Position numbers and translations under genes: made by a program
Shown here: positions 47,212 to 55,439 of the stretch, one piece after another
How positions within the stretch are numbered: position 1 is the stretch's first letter
How the letters are laid out: every line of letters starts with the position of its first letter
Notes under the pieces: model-generated
Seen by the model: only the letters and a program-made list of their open reading frames with translations
Told to the model about the DNA's origin: nothing
Database searches by the model: none
Source of the DNA: Neisseriaceae bacterium TC5R-5
Lineage (GTDB): Bacteria > Pseudomonadota > Gammaproteobacteria > Burkholderiales > Chromobacteriaceae
Assembly: GCA_020830965.2 (NCBI GenBank)
Contig: JACCFC020000005.1
Coordinates: 1 to 64,000, forward strand
Direction: 5' to 3'
DNA: 64,000 nt

Positions 47212-47874
47212 ATGACAGAGAAAATCATTGTCCTGGCCGGCAGCGGTGCCGGATTTGGCGAGGCTTTGCAACAACGCTTCAAAGAAGGCGGTTACCACGT
47301 GGTGGCAGCCTCACGACAGGGTGCCGGACATCAACATGTTGATTTAAGTGATCCAGTAGCTACACAGAATTTTTTCACCGAACTTGATCAACAAGGTCAG
47401 TTGGCAGGTGTGATTCACAATGCGATGCAGTTTCACCGCCAACCCTTCCTAGAGAGCGATGCTGACACTTTCCAAGCAGTGTGGCGTTCTATGGTGCTAA
47501 CCGCCTTCAATGTCGCACAACAAGCCATACCACGCTTGCGTGCCCAGGGTAGCGGCACTCTGATCTTCAGTGGCGCCTCCGGCAGCCTGCGTGCCGGCCC
47601 AGAGTTCTCGGCCTTCAGCAGTGCTAAATTTGCCTTACGCGGCCTAGTACAGGCACTGGAACGTGAACACAGCGCCGATGGCATCCATATCGTACATACC
47701 ATTATTGATGGGTTGATCTGGAGCGAAAAGACCCAGCAACGTTTCAGCGGCGCACAAGAGCCTAAGGCCATGGCGCCACAGGATTTGGCTGAGGTGTACT
47801 GGCAACTGTTCCAGCAAGCTCGTAGCACTTGGACTCATGAGCTCGACATCCGAGCTCCCCGTCACCACCTTTAA
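47212..47874 (+). CDS. SDR-fold protein with Phe in place of the catalytic Tyr
   Basis: A 220-residue short-chain dehydrogenase/reductase-type protein. It has the nucleotide-binding IIVLAGSGAGFGEALQQ near the N-terminus, an HNA in place of NNA/NAG, and the Ser-containing FSGASGSLRAG (S120/S123). The usual YxxxK is FSSAK here (Phe135, Lys139). Without the tyrosine a normal hydride-transfer mechanism is unlikely, so it may be a binding or regulatory relative. It begins a three-gene operon with a flavin oxidase 18 bp later and a ChrR-type cupin. No substrate can be proposed. Confidence 0.82.
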   Translation: MTEKIIVLAGSGAGFGEALQQRFKEGGYHVVAASRQGAGHQHVDLSDPVATQNFFTELDQQGQLAGVIHNAMQFHRQPFLESDADTFQAVWRSMVLTAFNVAQQAIPRLRAQGSGTLIFSGASGSLRAGPEFSAFSSAKFALRGLVQALEREHSADGIHIVHTIIDGLIWSEKTQQRFSGAQEPKAMAPQDLAEVYWQLFQQARSTWTHELDIRAPRHHL

Positions 47875-47892
47875 AACAGAAATCGAAACATC

Positions 47893-48999
47893 ATGGATAA
47901 AGAGAATATTGTCGTCGTCGGTGCTGGCTTGTCTGGACTGATCGCCGCCAAGCTACTAAATGAGCAAGGTCATGCTGTTCTGCTAATTGAGTCGCGAGCG
48001 CGCCTTGGTGGGCGTCTTATGGGTGCTTCGCCCAGTGGCCAAGCCCCTTTCCTAGATCTTGGCGCTGCCTGGGTATGGCCGGAGATGAACCCACGACTCA
48101 CTCACTGGATAAAGCGGCTTGAGCTAGACTTGTTTGAACAACACAGCCAAGGCGCCACGCTGATGGAGCTACCCCAAAACGAGGTGCGCCGCTATGCCAA
48201 CAGCTTTGCACAACAGCCGGCCTCCATGCGCTTGCTAGGTGGTACTTACTCGCTGATTAATGCCTTATATGCCAGTCTGACAGACACCCTCTTACTGCTG
48301 GAAACCCGCGTTACCCAGATAAGGAAGCTGCCAGAGGGCGGCACCGAGTTGACACTACAAGAGCCAAATGGCAGCCAACAGCTAATAGCAGCCTCGGTCA
48401 TCTTTACGCTACCTCCACGGCTACTGGCTGAGCAACTACAGTGGCAGCCAGCTTTGCCAAGCGCTTTAAACAGTAACTGGCAGCGCTCACCTACCTGGAT
48501 GGCTGGGCAAGCCAAGCTGGTAGCGGTCTATAAAGAAGCATTCTGGCGCCAACAGGGGCTATCGGGTGATGCGATGAGCCAGGTCGGGCCCTTGGTGGAA
48601 ATTCATGATGCCAGCGATGTCGCTGGCGAGCAGCCAGCATTATTCGGTTTTGTCGGCGTACCAGCCAACTGGCGAGCTAAACTGGGTGAAGCGGAGCTTA
48701 TCCAGCGCAGCTTGCAACAATTAGGTCGAATATTCGGGCCCGAAGCAGCACAACCGGAATGGTGTTATCTACAAGATTGGGCACAAGAAATCGATACCGC
48801 CACGGCTGCCGATGCCCTCCCGGCCAACCACCATCCCAGCTCGCAATCACGCCATTTACCCGCCCCTTGGCATGGGCAGGTTTATCTGGCAGGCACCGAA
48901 TTTGCCGCAGATTTCCCCGGCTATCTGGAGGGTGCGGTGTTTTCGGCGGAACAAGCCGTACATGACTATTTACAACAGCAACGCCAATTGTTGGCCTAA
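47893..48999 (+). CDS. FAD-dependent amine-oxidase family protein
   Basis: A 368-residue flavoprotein. The N-terminal dinucleotide fold is NIVVVGAGLSGLIAAKLLNE followed by an Arg-Leu-Gly-Gly-Arg motif, and the C-terminal FAD motif is GQVYLAGTEFAADFPGYLEG. This is the monoamine oxidase/protoporphyrinogen oxidase superfamily; the substrate is unknown. It lies between the SDR-like gene and the cupin gene. Close relatives encoded beside chrR-type cupins often belong to light or singlet-oxygen stress regulons, but no such sigma factor is seen here. Confidence 0.88.
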   Translation: MDKENIVVVGAGLSGLIAAKLLNEQGHAVLLIESRARLGGRLMGASPSGQAPFLDLGAAWVWPEMNPRLTHWIKRLELDLFEQHSQGATLMELPQNEVRRYANSFAQQPASMRLLGGTYSLINALYASLTDTLLLLETRVTQIRKLPEGGTELTLQEPNGSQQLIAASVIFTLPPRLLAEQLQWQPALPSALNSNWQRSPTWMAGQAKLVAVYKEAFWRQQGLSGDAMSQVGPLVEIHDASDVAGEQPALFGFVGVPANWRAKLGEAELIQRSLQQLGRIFGPEAAQPEWCYLQDWAQEIDTATAADALPANHHPSSQSRHLPAPWHGQVYLAGTEFAADFPGYLEGAVFSAEQAVHDYLQQQRQLLA

Positions 49000-49035
49000 G
49001 ACCCTCTCTTTAAACCGTTATACAGGAGCTTAATA

Positions 49036-49716
49036 ATGCAAATTCATGCTGATTTCTCTCGCCGTGCCTTAGTACACGCCGCCGAACTAAGCTGGCTAGC
49101 CTCCCCACAACCCGGAGTAGAGCGCCGCATGCTAGACCGCATCGGTGACGAAGTTGCACGTGCGACCAGTCTGGTGCGCTATGCGCCTGACTCCCTCTTT
49201 CCGGCACACAGCCATGCCGGAGGTGAGGAATATCTGGTATTAGAAGGCGTTTTTCAGGACGAAAAAGGCGACCACCCTACCGGGCGCTATGTCCGTAACC
49301 CCCCAGGCAGTCGCCATACCCCCGGCTCCACAACTGGCGCAGTCATCTTCGTCAAACTGCGTCAGTTCGATCCGCACGATCAACAGCAGATTGAAGTTGA
49401 TATCCTGCAGGCCCCACAACAGCGTGACCCCAACAGAGCTGGCGTCAGTCTGCAAATGCTGCATGCAGATAGCCACGAACTGGTACAGATCGAACATTGG
49501 CAGGCATCACAACCGTGGCAGGAGTCTTTTCCCTACGGCGCAGAGTTACTGATGCTAAGCGGTGCCCTGGCAGAGGGTAAAGAGCATTTACGCCGCTGGA
49601 GTTGGCTACGCCTGCCGGCCGGTGCTCAACTAGATGCCAGGATTGCCGCCGAAGGGGCCGTCTTGTGGATTAAGCGCTACCTCGCCCCCATGCAGATGTT
49701 CAACCACGATCATTGA
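49036..49716 (+). CDS. ChrR-type double-cupin protein
   Basis: A 226-residue protein with a cupin core: FPAHSHAGGEEYLVLEGVFQ gives the His, His and Glu metal ligands, followed by GRYVRNPPGSRHTPGSTTGA, where a further His completes the site. It lacks the N-terminal anti-sigma zinc domain of Rhodobacter ChrR, so it is the cupin part only and probably an enzyme or sensor rather than an anti-sigma factor. It is 36 bp downstream of the flavin oxidase, with AGGAG before its ATG; third gene of the SDR-oxidase-cupin operon. Confidence 0.87.
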   Translation: MQIHADFSRRALVHAAELSWLASPQPGVERRMLDRIGDEVARATSLVRYAPDSLFPAHSHAGGEEYLVLEGVFQDEKGDHPTGRYVRNPPGSRHTPGSTTGAVIFVKLRQFDPHDQQQIEVDILQAPQQRDPNRAGVSLQMLHADSHELVQIEHWQASQPWQESFPYGAELLMLSGALAEGKEHLRRWSWLRLPAGAQLDARIAAEGAVLWIKRYLAPMQMFNHDH

Positions 49717-49814
49717 CATCCCCCCATCAACCAAGCCTGCTGGCATCACCTCTAAAGCCCTCTGGACGGGTCCCCATCTTGTATTAGATGGCCTGCTGTT
49801 TAGTTTTAGAGCCG

Positions 49815-50336
49815 CTAACAAAACCTGTCGATAAATCGTAAACAGGTCAATGAGAAAGCTAGCTTGAGCAAAGCGTAATGCGTATCTACTCGTCGCTCAA
49901 AACGGATTCTCAGCTTGCCGAAGCCTACCAGCCAAGAATGGGTACGTTCCACCACCCAACGGTGGCGGCCCAGCCTCTCGCTGCTTTCAACACCGCGACG
50001 TGCAATCCGCACAACGCCTGCTTCATCAATACTGGCCCGATTCCAATCAATTTGATCGTGTTGGCGCAGTTGTACCAGCAGAGTTAGATGTAGACGATCC
50101 CAAAGACCTACCGTTTGCCAATCCCGCAGCCTTCACCAGCAGGTCATCCCACGGCCAAAGCCGAGTTCTTTGGGGAGGTCTTCCCAAGGAGTGCCGATGG
50201 TGAGGACAAACAAGATGCCGTTGAAAGCTGCAAAATCATCCAACCGCCACCGTTCACCCCGGCGGCGGTTGGATGACCGAGGGAGTCGCGGCTGCAATAA
50301 TTTCCAAAGCTTCTCACTGATCACTTTCCGTTTCAT
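49815..50336 (-). pseudogene. IS5-family transposase, internally deleted and with a stop codon
   Basis: The N-terminus MKRKVISEKLWKLLQPRLPR and FNGILFVLTIGTPWEDLPKE is typical of IS5/IS427-group transposases. The TGA at the place where the family reads TCWRRLRDWQ interrupts the frame. After NRASIDEA, the middle of the protein, which would hold most of the DDE catalytic core, is missing. The frame then resumes at ESSERLGRHRWVVERTHSWL and ends RFIDRFC. At least 100 residues are absent, so the enzyme cannot be active. The final stop codon lies inside the terminal repeat. Confidence 0.85.
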
Positions 50337-50383
50337 CCCTGCTAGATGCGGGCTTACTTATCTGACATCAAAAGATCCTGAGC

Positions 50384-50464
50384 CAAGGCGCGCCGACGCA
50401 GACAGTACCAGTGGTATAGCAAGGAGGCGCAATACTGGATCAAGGATTTTGTTAGCGGGGCTAA
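50384..50464. repeat. MITE copy A (partial, right half, fused to the decayed IS)
   Basis: CTGAGCCAAGGCGCGCCGAC and the following GCAGACAG..., GAGGCGCAA and TTTTGTTAGCGGGGCT correspond in order to the body and right end of the complete copy at 58336-58455. The left half is replaced by the decayed transposase. Confidence 0.7.
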
Positions 50465-50904
50465 AGAGAAAACAACAAACCATGATAGTCTCGAACAAAA
50501 AATGCATGGCAAAAAATAATTATTTAAAAATAAAACGCCATTGGATTAAATGTATACCTATTACGATCAGTCGGTATTTAACGCGAACGAGCCACCGTTT
50601 TGGCCGCCGGCCCATAGATCAAGGTATTGAGCCGGTTGATGATGAGCTGTTGGGTAAGCCCTGCGTCAACACGCACTAGTGACAAGTTTCCCATTACTGC
50701 ACAAGTTCTATTTGCTTATGCTCAGCGCTTGCTCATCTTTCGACCAGTGGCGAGGCGATTCATTGATGGGTATGAGCACGAGCATCGCCATCGTGTGATT
50801 TAGTTTGTCATGTCGAGACAGCGGCCTCAAGGGCAGGACAAGCCTGCTTGGCGCAGAAGTCGCCGGAAAAGGGCGGCCTAAAATTTTATAAGGAGTTTAA
50901 AAGT
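50465..50904. other. Accessory intergenic stretch before the amidase
   Basis: I see no supportable gene. Frames across this stretch are short and mixed, and composition varies from AT-rich (about 50490-50580) to more balanced, suggesting several old insertions. The ribosome site for the amidase (AAGGAG) is at its right end. Confidence 0.35.
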
Positions 50905-51780
50905 ATGCAGCTACTCTCTTTGTTTTGTAATACCAAAATCATTTTGAAAGTCATGGCACCTGCCTCTTTAGGGGTGATGCTATCAGGATGTGCAACGCAG
51001 GCTTTGCAGCTTGAAGACCGTGACGGTTATATTGCCAATCATGCCTTTAAGGCAAGCGCACATAATGAAAGGGTGAGATTTGTCATCATACATTACACGG
51101 CTCTGGATGATAGCCAATCACTAAAAACACTGACCGAAGGTCAAGTCAGTGCCCATTATCTGATTCCGGAAGAACCCGCATCACGGCATGATAAGCCTGT
51201 GGTTCTACAACTGGTTGATGAAAATAAACGAGCTTGGCATGCCGGTGTCAGCAACTGGAACGGTAGAACCGGGTTAAACGATACCTCAATTGGTATTGAA
51301 GTCGTCAATCTGGGGTATACGGATGATATACAAGGGCAGCGTACTTGGTATCCTTTCAACGATAAGCAGTTTGCCGCCATTGCCGCTCTGGCAAAAGATA
51401 TCATTCATCGTTACCAGATCACGCCGGATAATGTGCTGGCGCATAGCGATATTGCCCCTCTCAGAAAACAGGATCCGGGGAAACTTTTCCCATGGGAACG
51501 ATTGGCTGCTATGGGAATAGGTGCCTATCCTGACAGGCAAGTGGTGCTAAAACACCTCGCCGGTCGTTCCCTTGATACACCCGCCAATGTCAAAGTGATT
51601 CAGGCATTGTTGAAGCAATATGGGTATGACCAGATCCCCCAGAATGGCATTTGGGACGATAGCACCCGGAAAACTATTAGTGCGTTCCAGATGCACTTCA
51701 GACCCAGTGATATCAGCGGTCATGCTGACGCGGAAACCGAAGCCATTGCTAGGGCTCTGATCGAGAAATACCGCCGATGA
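50905..51780 (+). CDS. amiD: N-acetylmuramoyl-L-alanine amidase lipoprotein (AmiD type)
   Basis: A 291-residue lipoprotein with signal and lipobox VMLSGCAT. The amidase_2/PGRP domain (about 35-195) shows the zinc ligands in VRFVIIHYTALDD (His), NVLAHSDIAPL (His) and RKQDPGKLFPW (Asp). A C-terminal peptidoglycan-binding repeat (about 215-285) has VKVIQALLKQYGYDQIPQNG. It should cleave the amide between MurNAc and stem peptides from the outer membrane side. The longer frame starts 19 codons upstream, but AAGGAG before 50905 and the signal decide the start. It is bracketed by two decayed related IS copies, so it was probably acquired. Confidence 0.92.
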   Translation: MQLLSLFCNTKIILKVMAPASLGVMLSGCATQALQLEDRDGYIANHAFKASAHNERVRFVIIHYTALDDSQSLKTLTEGQVSAHYLIPEEPASRHDKPVVLQLVDENKRAWHAGVSNWNGRTGLNDTSIGIEVVNLGYTDDIQGQRTWYPFNDKQFAAIAALAKDIIHRYQITPDNVLAHSDIAPLRKQDPGKLFPWERLAAMGIGAYPDRQVVLKHLAGRSLDTPANVKVIQALLKQYGYDQIPQNGIWDDSTRKTISAFQMHFRPSDISGHADAETEAIARALIEKYRR

Positions 51781-51800
51781 TCGTTAGCCGTGCTTGCCCA

Positions 51801-52167
51801 TCAAGGCTGGCGCGGCTCCAATCAATTTGATCATGTTGGCGCAGTTGTGTCAGCAGAGTTAGATGTAGGCGATCCCAAAGAGCTACCGTTTGCCAATCCC
51901 GCAGCCTTCACCAGCCGGTCATCCCACTGCCAAAGCTGAGTTCTTTGGGGAGGTCTGCCCAAGGAATGCTGGTGGTGAGGACAAACAAGAGCCGTTGAGG
52001 GCTGCAAAATCATCCAACCGCCACCGTCCACCCTAGCGGGGGCCAGATGGCCGAGGGAGTAGCGGCTGCAATGATTTCCAAAGCCTCTCACTGATCACTT
52101 TCCGTTTCGTTCTTGCTAGATGAGAGCGTACTCATCTGCCATCAAGAGGTTTTGTTAACGACTCTTA
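51801..52167 (-). pseudogene. Second decayed IS5-family copy (5' half of the transposase and right terminal repeat)
   Basis: Bases 51801-52167 closely match 50026-50370 of the first decayed IS in the same orientation. It covers the N-terminal half of the transposase and, at 52149-52167, the terminal repeat GTTTTGTTAACGACTCTTA. The start codon has become ACG, several frameshifts are present, and the 3' half is gone. Together with the first copy it frames the amidase gene. Confidence 0.8.
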
Positions 52168-52348
52168 GCCATACTCCCTCCAAAGCCCATCATCACGGTA
52201 ACAACACGCTGACGGTGGCGCAGAACCGCCCCATGCTAACTGATCTGCAGCCACGGCGGCGTTGAGCACGAACAAAACACGACAACTTGTATCATTACGT
52301 CATGATTTTATCCTATAACTGGGCTTACAATAGCGCGCTGTTTTTTGC

Positions 52349-52368
52349 CCTCGCCAAACGAGGTTTTT
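52349..52368 (+). promoter_or_regulatory. Terminator-like hairpin in the speA leader
   Basis: CCTCG (52349-52353) pairs with CGAGG (52359-52363), followed by TTTTTCGTTTT, about 60 bp before the speA start. A second hairpin, CGGCAG...CTGCCG (about 52384-52411), ends just before the GAGG ribosome site. A terminator inside a leader suggests attenuation; it may alternatively simply end the decayed IS region. Confidence 0.4.
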
Positions 52369-52424
52369 CGTTTTGTCACTGATGCGGCAGTCATCGGCTT
52401 AGCTGGCTGCCGTGAGGAATACTG

Positions 52425-54305
52425 ATGACGTGGTCAGTGAGTAATAGTCGTAGCCTGTATGGCGTCCGGCATTGGGGCGCAGGCTATTTTGATGTGGGCA
52501 GTAATGGGCATGTCTTGGTACGGCCCAATGTGCGGCAAAAGACCAGTATTGATCTGCGCCAGTTAGTGGATACCCTGGCGGCTGAGGGTCTGGAATTGCC
52601 CTTGCTCATCCGCTTTCCCGATATCTTACAAGACAGGGTACGGCGCTTATGCAGCGCCTTTGATCAGGCTATTGCCGAACTGGATTATCAAAACCGCTAT
52701 ACCGCCATTTACCCGATCAAGGTGAATCAGCAAGAAGCGGTAGTGAAAAACATTATCGCTACTCAGGATGTTTCCATTGGCCTGGAGGCGGGCTCCAAAC
52801 CAGAACTGATGGCCGTGCTGGCGCTGGCGCCCCAAGGCGGCACCATTATCTGCAATGGTTACAAGGATCGCGGCTATATTCGCCTGGCCCTGATTGGCGA
52901 ACGCTTGGGACACCAGGTGTTCATCGTCATTGAAAAAGAGTCTGAAGTGGAACTGGTAATTGAGGAAGCACGAAAGTTGGGAGTACGCCCCAATATCGGC
53001 CTGCGGGTACGTCTCTCCTCATTAAACTCCAGTAAATGGGCAGATACCGGCGGCGAAAAAGGCAAGTTTGGCCTATCCGCCGCGCAGCTGATCTCGGCAG
53101 CAGACAAATTAACGGCAGCTGGGCTGGCTGATTGCGTCCGTCTGATGCACTTCCATATGGGCTCGCAAATTGCGCATATTGGTGATTACCGCGCCGGTTT
53201 TGCCGAAGCGATCCGCTATTTTGCCGAGCTGCGGGCACTAGGCTTGCCAATTGATCATGTCGATGTTGGCGGCGGGCTAGGTGTCGATTACGATGGCACC
53301 CAGTCACGCAATGCCAGCTCCATTAATTACGATATGGACGAATACGCGCATGTGATTGTGTCAATGCTCTCCGAATTTTGCGAAGAATGTAGCATTCCAC
53401 ACCCACGTATTCTGTCGGAGTCCGGCCGCGCGATGACCGCCCATCATGCTGTGCTCATCACCAATGTCACCGATGTTGAATGCCTGCCGGATAAGGTGCC
53501 GGAAGTAAATGAGACGGCCAGTTTGTCCTTACCGGTACGTAAACTGCTGGAGTTACTCGAGCTGGATGATGAGGAGCTCGTCACGGAAATCTACTACCGT
53601 GCCAGCCACTATGTCTCCGAGGTGAGTAGCCTGTACGCCATTGGCCGTCTCTCGCTCAAGGAAAAAGCCCTGGCGGAAAATGTTCATGCCTCCTTGTGTC
53701 GGCGTATTCATCGCCAATTACAGGTACGCCAGCGCTCACAACGTCAGGTGTATGACGAACTAACCGATAAGCTGGCTGATAAATATTTCTGCAATTTCTC
53801 GGTATTCCAAAGCCTGCCCGATACTTGGGCCATTGATCAGGTCTTACCGGTCATGCCCTTGCAGCGGCTGGATGAGCAACCGACACGGCGCGCGGTATTA
53901 CAGGACTTGACCTGCGATTCGGATGGCAAACTGAAATATTACGTCGACCAGCAAAGCATAGAATCCAGCCTATCCGTGCATGCGCTCAAGCCAGGAGAGC
54001 CCTACTTGATCGCCGCATTTCTGGTGGGTGCCTACCAGGAAATCCTGGGCGATATGCACAATCTGTTTGGTGATACCGACTCGGTAAACGTCTATGTCCG
54101 CGACGGTGGCGAGCTGGAGTTTTCTGGGGTGGAAAAGCATGACACCATCGAAGACATGCTGCGCTATGTTCACCTGTCACCGGAAGAAATACTGGAGCGC
54201 TATCAAGCCAAGGCTGCAAGTGCTGATCTGAGCGATAGTGAGCGTGGCTTATTCTTTGCCGAGTTCTATCAGGGCCTGCAACAGTCTTCGTATTTATCGG
54301 TGTAA
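52425..54305 (+). CDS. speA: Biosynthetic arginine decarboxylase
   Basis: SpeA decarboxylates arginine to agmatine using PLP, the first step of putrescine and spermidine synthesis by the agmatine route. The 626-residue protein belongs to the alanine-racemase-fold group. The PLP lysine is in [14 protein letters not shown] (about residue 98), then [14 protein letters not shown], the glycine-rich [28 protein letters not shown], and the C-terminal [20 protein letters not shown] loop. GAGG precedes the ATG. Other spe genes are not adjacent. Two hairpins in the 90-bp leader hint at RNA-level control. Confidence 0.96.
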   Translation: MTWSVSNSRSLYGVRHWGAGYFDVGSNGHVLVRPNVRQKTSIDLRQLVDTLAAEGLELPLLIRFPDILQDRVRRLCSAFDQAIAELDYQNRYTAIYPIKVNQQEAVVKNIIATQDVSIGLEAGSKPELMAVLALAPQGGTIICNGYKDRGYIRLALIGERLGHQVFIVIEKESEVELVIEEARKLGVRPNIGLRVRLSSLNSSKWADTGGEKGKFGLSAAQLISAADKLTAAGLADCVRLMHFHMGSQIAHIGDYRAGFAEAIRYFAELRALGLPIDHVDVGGGLGVDYDGTQSRNASSINYDMDEYAHVIVSMLSEFCEECSIPHPRILSESGRAMTAHHAVLITNVTDVECLPDKVPEVNETASLSLPVRKLLELLELDDEELVTEIYYRASHYVSEVSSLYAIGRLSLKEKALAENVHASLCRRIHRQLQVRQRSQRQVYDELTDKLADKYFCNFSVFQSLPDTWAIDQVLPVMPLQRLDEQPTRRAVLQDLTCDSDGKLKYYVDQQSIESSLSVHALKPGEPYLIAAFLVGAYQEILGDMHNLFGDTDSVNVYVRDGGELEFSGVEKHDTIEDMLRYVHLSPEEILERYQAKAASADLSDSERGLFFAEFYQGLQQSSYLSV

Positions 54306-54340
54306 GCACTCCTGCGGATTGCCTACCACTTTTGGTTTTG

Positions 54341-54374
54341 GCCAAGGTCGCCATCTTACGATGGCGACCTTGGC
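54341..54374. terminator. Perfect 15-bp hairpin between convergent genes
   Basis: Bases 54341-54355 and 54360-54374 are exact reverse complements around the loop TTAC. It lies between the convergent ends of speA and the GNAT gene. There is no U-run on either side, so termination may need Rho or the hairpin may protect the 3' ends. Confidence 0.6.
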
Positions 54375-54383
54375 TATATGGCT

Positions 54384-54893
54384 TCACAGCTGCTTGTAAT
54401 AATAGACCGTTGCTGCCGCCTCACCGTTTGGCCACAACACATAAGCAGGGATTTCCCCGCTTCGACACCACCCCAAACGCTGGTAAACCGTTTCAGCAAT
54501 CGACCCACACTCAGTATCCAGCACCAGCAAACTGATCGCCTGCTGCTGGCAAAATACCTCGAGCGTTGCCAGCAAAGCACGCGCCACGCCTTTTCCTCGA
54601 TGACCATCGTCCACCAACAGCTTCTGTACTTCCGCACGATGCCGACCATTTTCCCGCAGACAAGGAGCCAATTGCACACTCGCAATGATTTCCCCAGCCT
54701 GTTCCGCAACCCACAACTGTAAACCGGGCCCCAGACTCTCAAAGACCTGCAGCCAATAAGCATGCGCCTTTGCTTCACTCAAGGGGGCCCAAAAGCCCAG
54801 TGAGGCACCGCCAGCGACCACTGTTTGCAATAAACTTATCAAGCCACGCAACTCCCGGTCTGAACCTAGTTGAACCAATCGAATCGTCAGCAA
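54384..54893 (-). CDS. GNAT family N-acetyltransferase
   Basis: A 169-residue acetyltransferase. The acetyl-CoA pyrophosphate loop is the LLVDDGHRGKGVARALLATL stretch (Q/RxxGxG/A form), preceded by the strand QLWVAEQAGEIIASVQL and followed by LLVLDTECGSIAETVYQRLG. The end of the protein is AATVYYYKQL. The substrate cannot be predicted. Translation most likely starts at the TTG at 54893, which has GGAG five bases before it; a longer frame begins at another TTG at 54911. Convergent with speA. Confidence 0.88.
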   Translation of the reverse strand: MLTIRLVQLGSDRELRGLISLLQTVVAGGASLGFWAPLSEAKAHAYWLQVFESLGPGLQLWVAEQAGEIIASVQLAPCLRENGRHRAEVQKLLVDDGHRGKGVARALLATLEVFCQQQAISLLVLDTECGSIAETVYQRLGWCRSGEIPAYVLWPNGEAAATVYYYKQL

Positions 54894-54971
54894 AGCTTTC
54901 TCCTGTATCAACGTTAGATAATATGACTTCTACCGCACCACTAACTTGCCTGCTGTTACATGCACCTGCGC

Positions 54972-55057
54972 TAAGAACCGCTAACAAAACCCCTGGTACT
55001 GTCTGCGCCGACGCACCTCGACTCAGGTGCTCTTCGAGCTCTTGTTAGCGGCTCTAC
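54972..55057. repeat. MITE copy B (short, inverted relative to copy C)
   Basis: AGAACCGCTAACAAAAC (54974-54990) and CTTGTTAGCGGCTCT (55041-55055) are the terminal inverted repeats. The interior, read on the minus strand (GAGTCGAGGTGCGTCGGCGC then AGACAGTACC), matches the GAGCCAAGG...GCAGACAG core of copies A and C. It is about 35 bp shorter than copy C, so it carries an internal deletion. Confidence 0.75.
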
Positions 55058-55439
55058 ACGCCCCTATCCTTCTTGATTTAGCGGGATAAAAATCTTATTT
55101 TGCTAAGTCCAGTTAATTTATTTGCTTTTTCCAATAGTATTAACATTAAAATGCTGGCCGTAGATTAATTGTCGATAGGGAAACCATCCCGTGTCATCAG
55201 GTATTCAACGGCTAAGTGGCAGCCGAAACTTGACAGCTGATGACTACCGATGGAAGCAAAATAATCTACATGGCATTAGCAATGCAGATAAGAGACAAAG
55301 CAGTAAGAGCCAGCTCACCCTACGACAATAAGTCAGCAAACCGCCGATTAAACTTTTTACATAAAAACCATAATACCTGCCTGACACTGAGCCCTGGAAA
55401 CGCCAGGCTCTTCAAGTCCAAAAGGCAGTAGGAGATGTT
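55058..55439. other. Intergenic upstream region of the porin gene
   Basis: No gene is evident. It is AT-rich. A TTGACA at 55229-55234 is the only good -35 hexamer, but a matching -10 is not convincing. The ribosome site of the porin (AGGAG) is at the right end. Confidence 0.3.

Larger units (their letters stand above)
49806..50464 (-). mobile_element. Decayed IS5-family element fused to a MITE copy
   Basis: The left terminal repeat is TTAGAGCCGCTAACAAAAC (49806-49824) and the right one is the related TTTTGTTAGCGGGGCTAA (50447-50464). Between them lie an internally deleted transposase (49815-50336) and, from about 50384, the body of the MITE found at 58336. The TTA/TAA at the edges fits the TNA targets of IS1031/IS427-like elements. 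Confidence 0.75.

Noticed and set aside
50170-50679. 169-codon plus-strand frame across the decayed IS
   Set aside because: Most of it is antisense to the transposase pseudogene and MITE; the rest has no recognisable domain or ribosome site.
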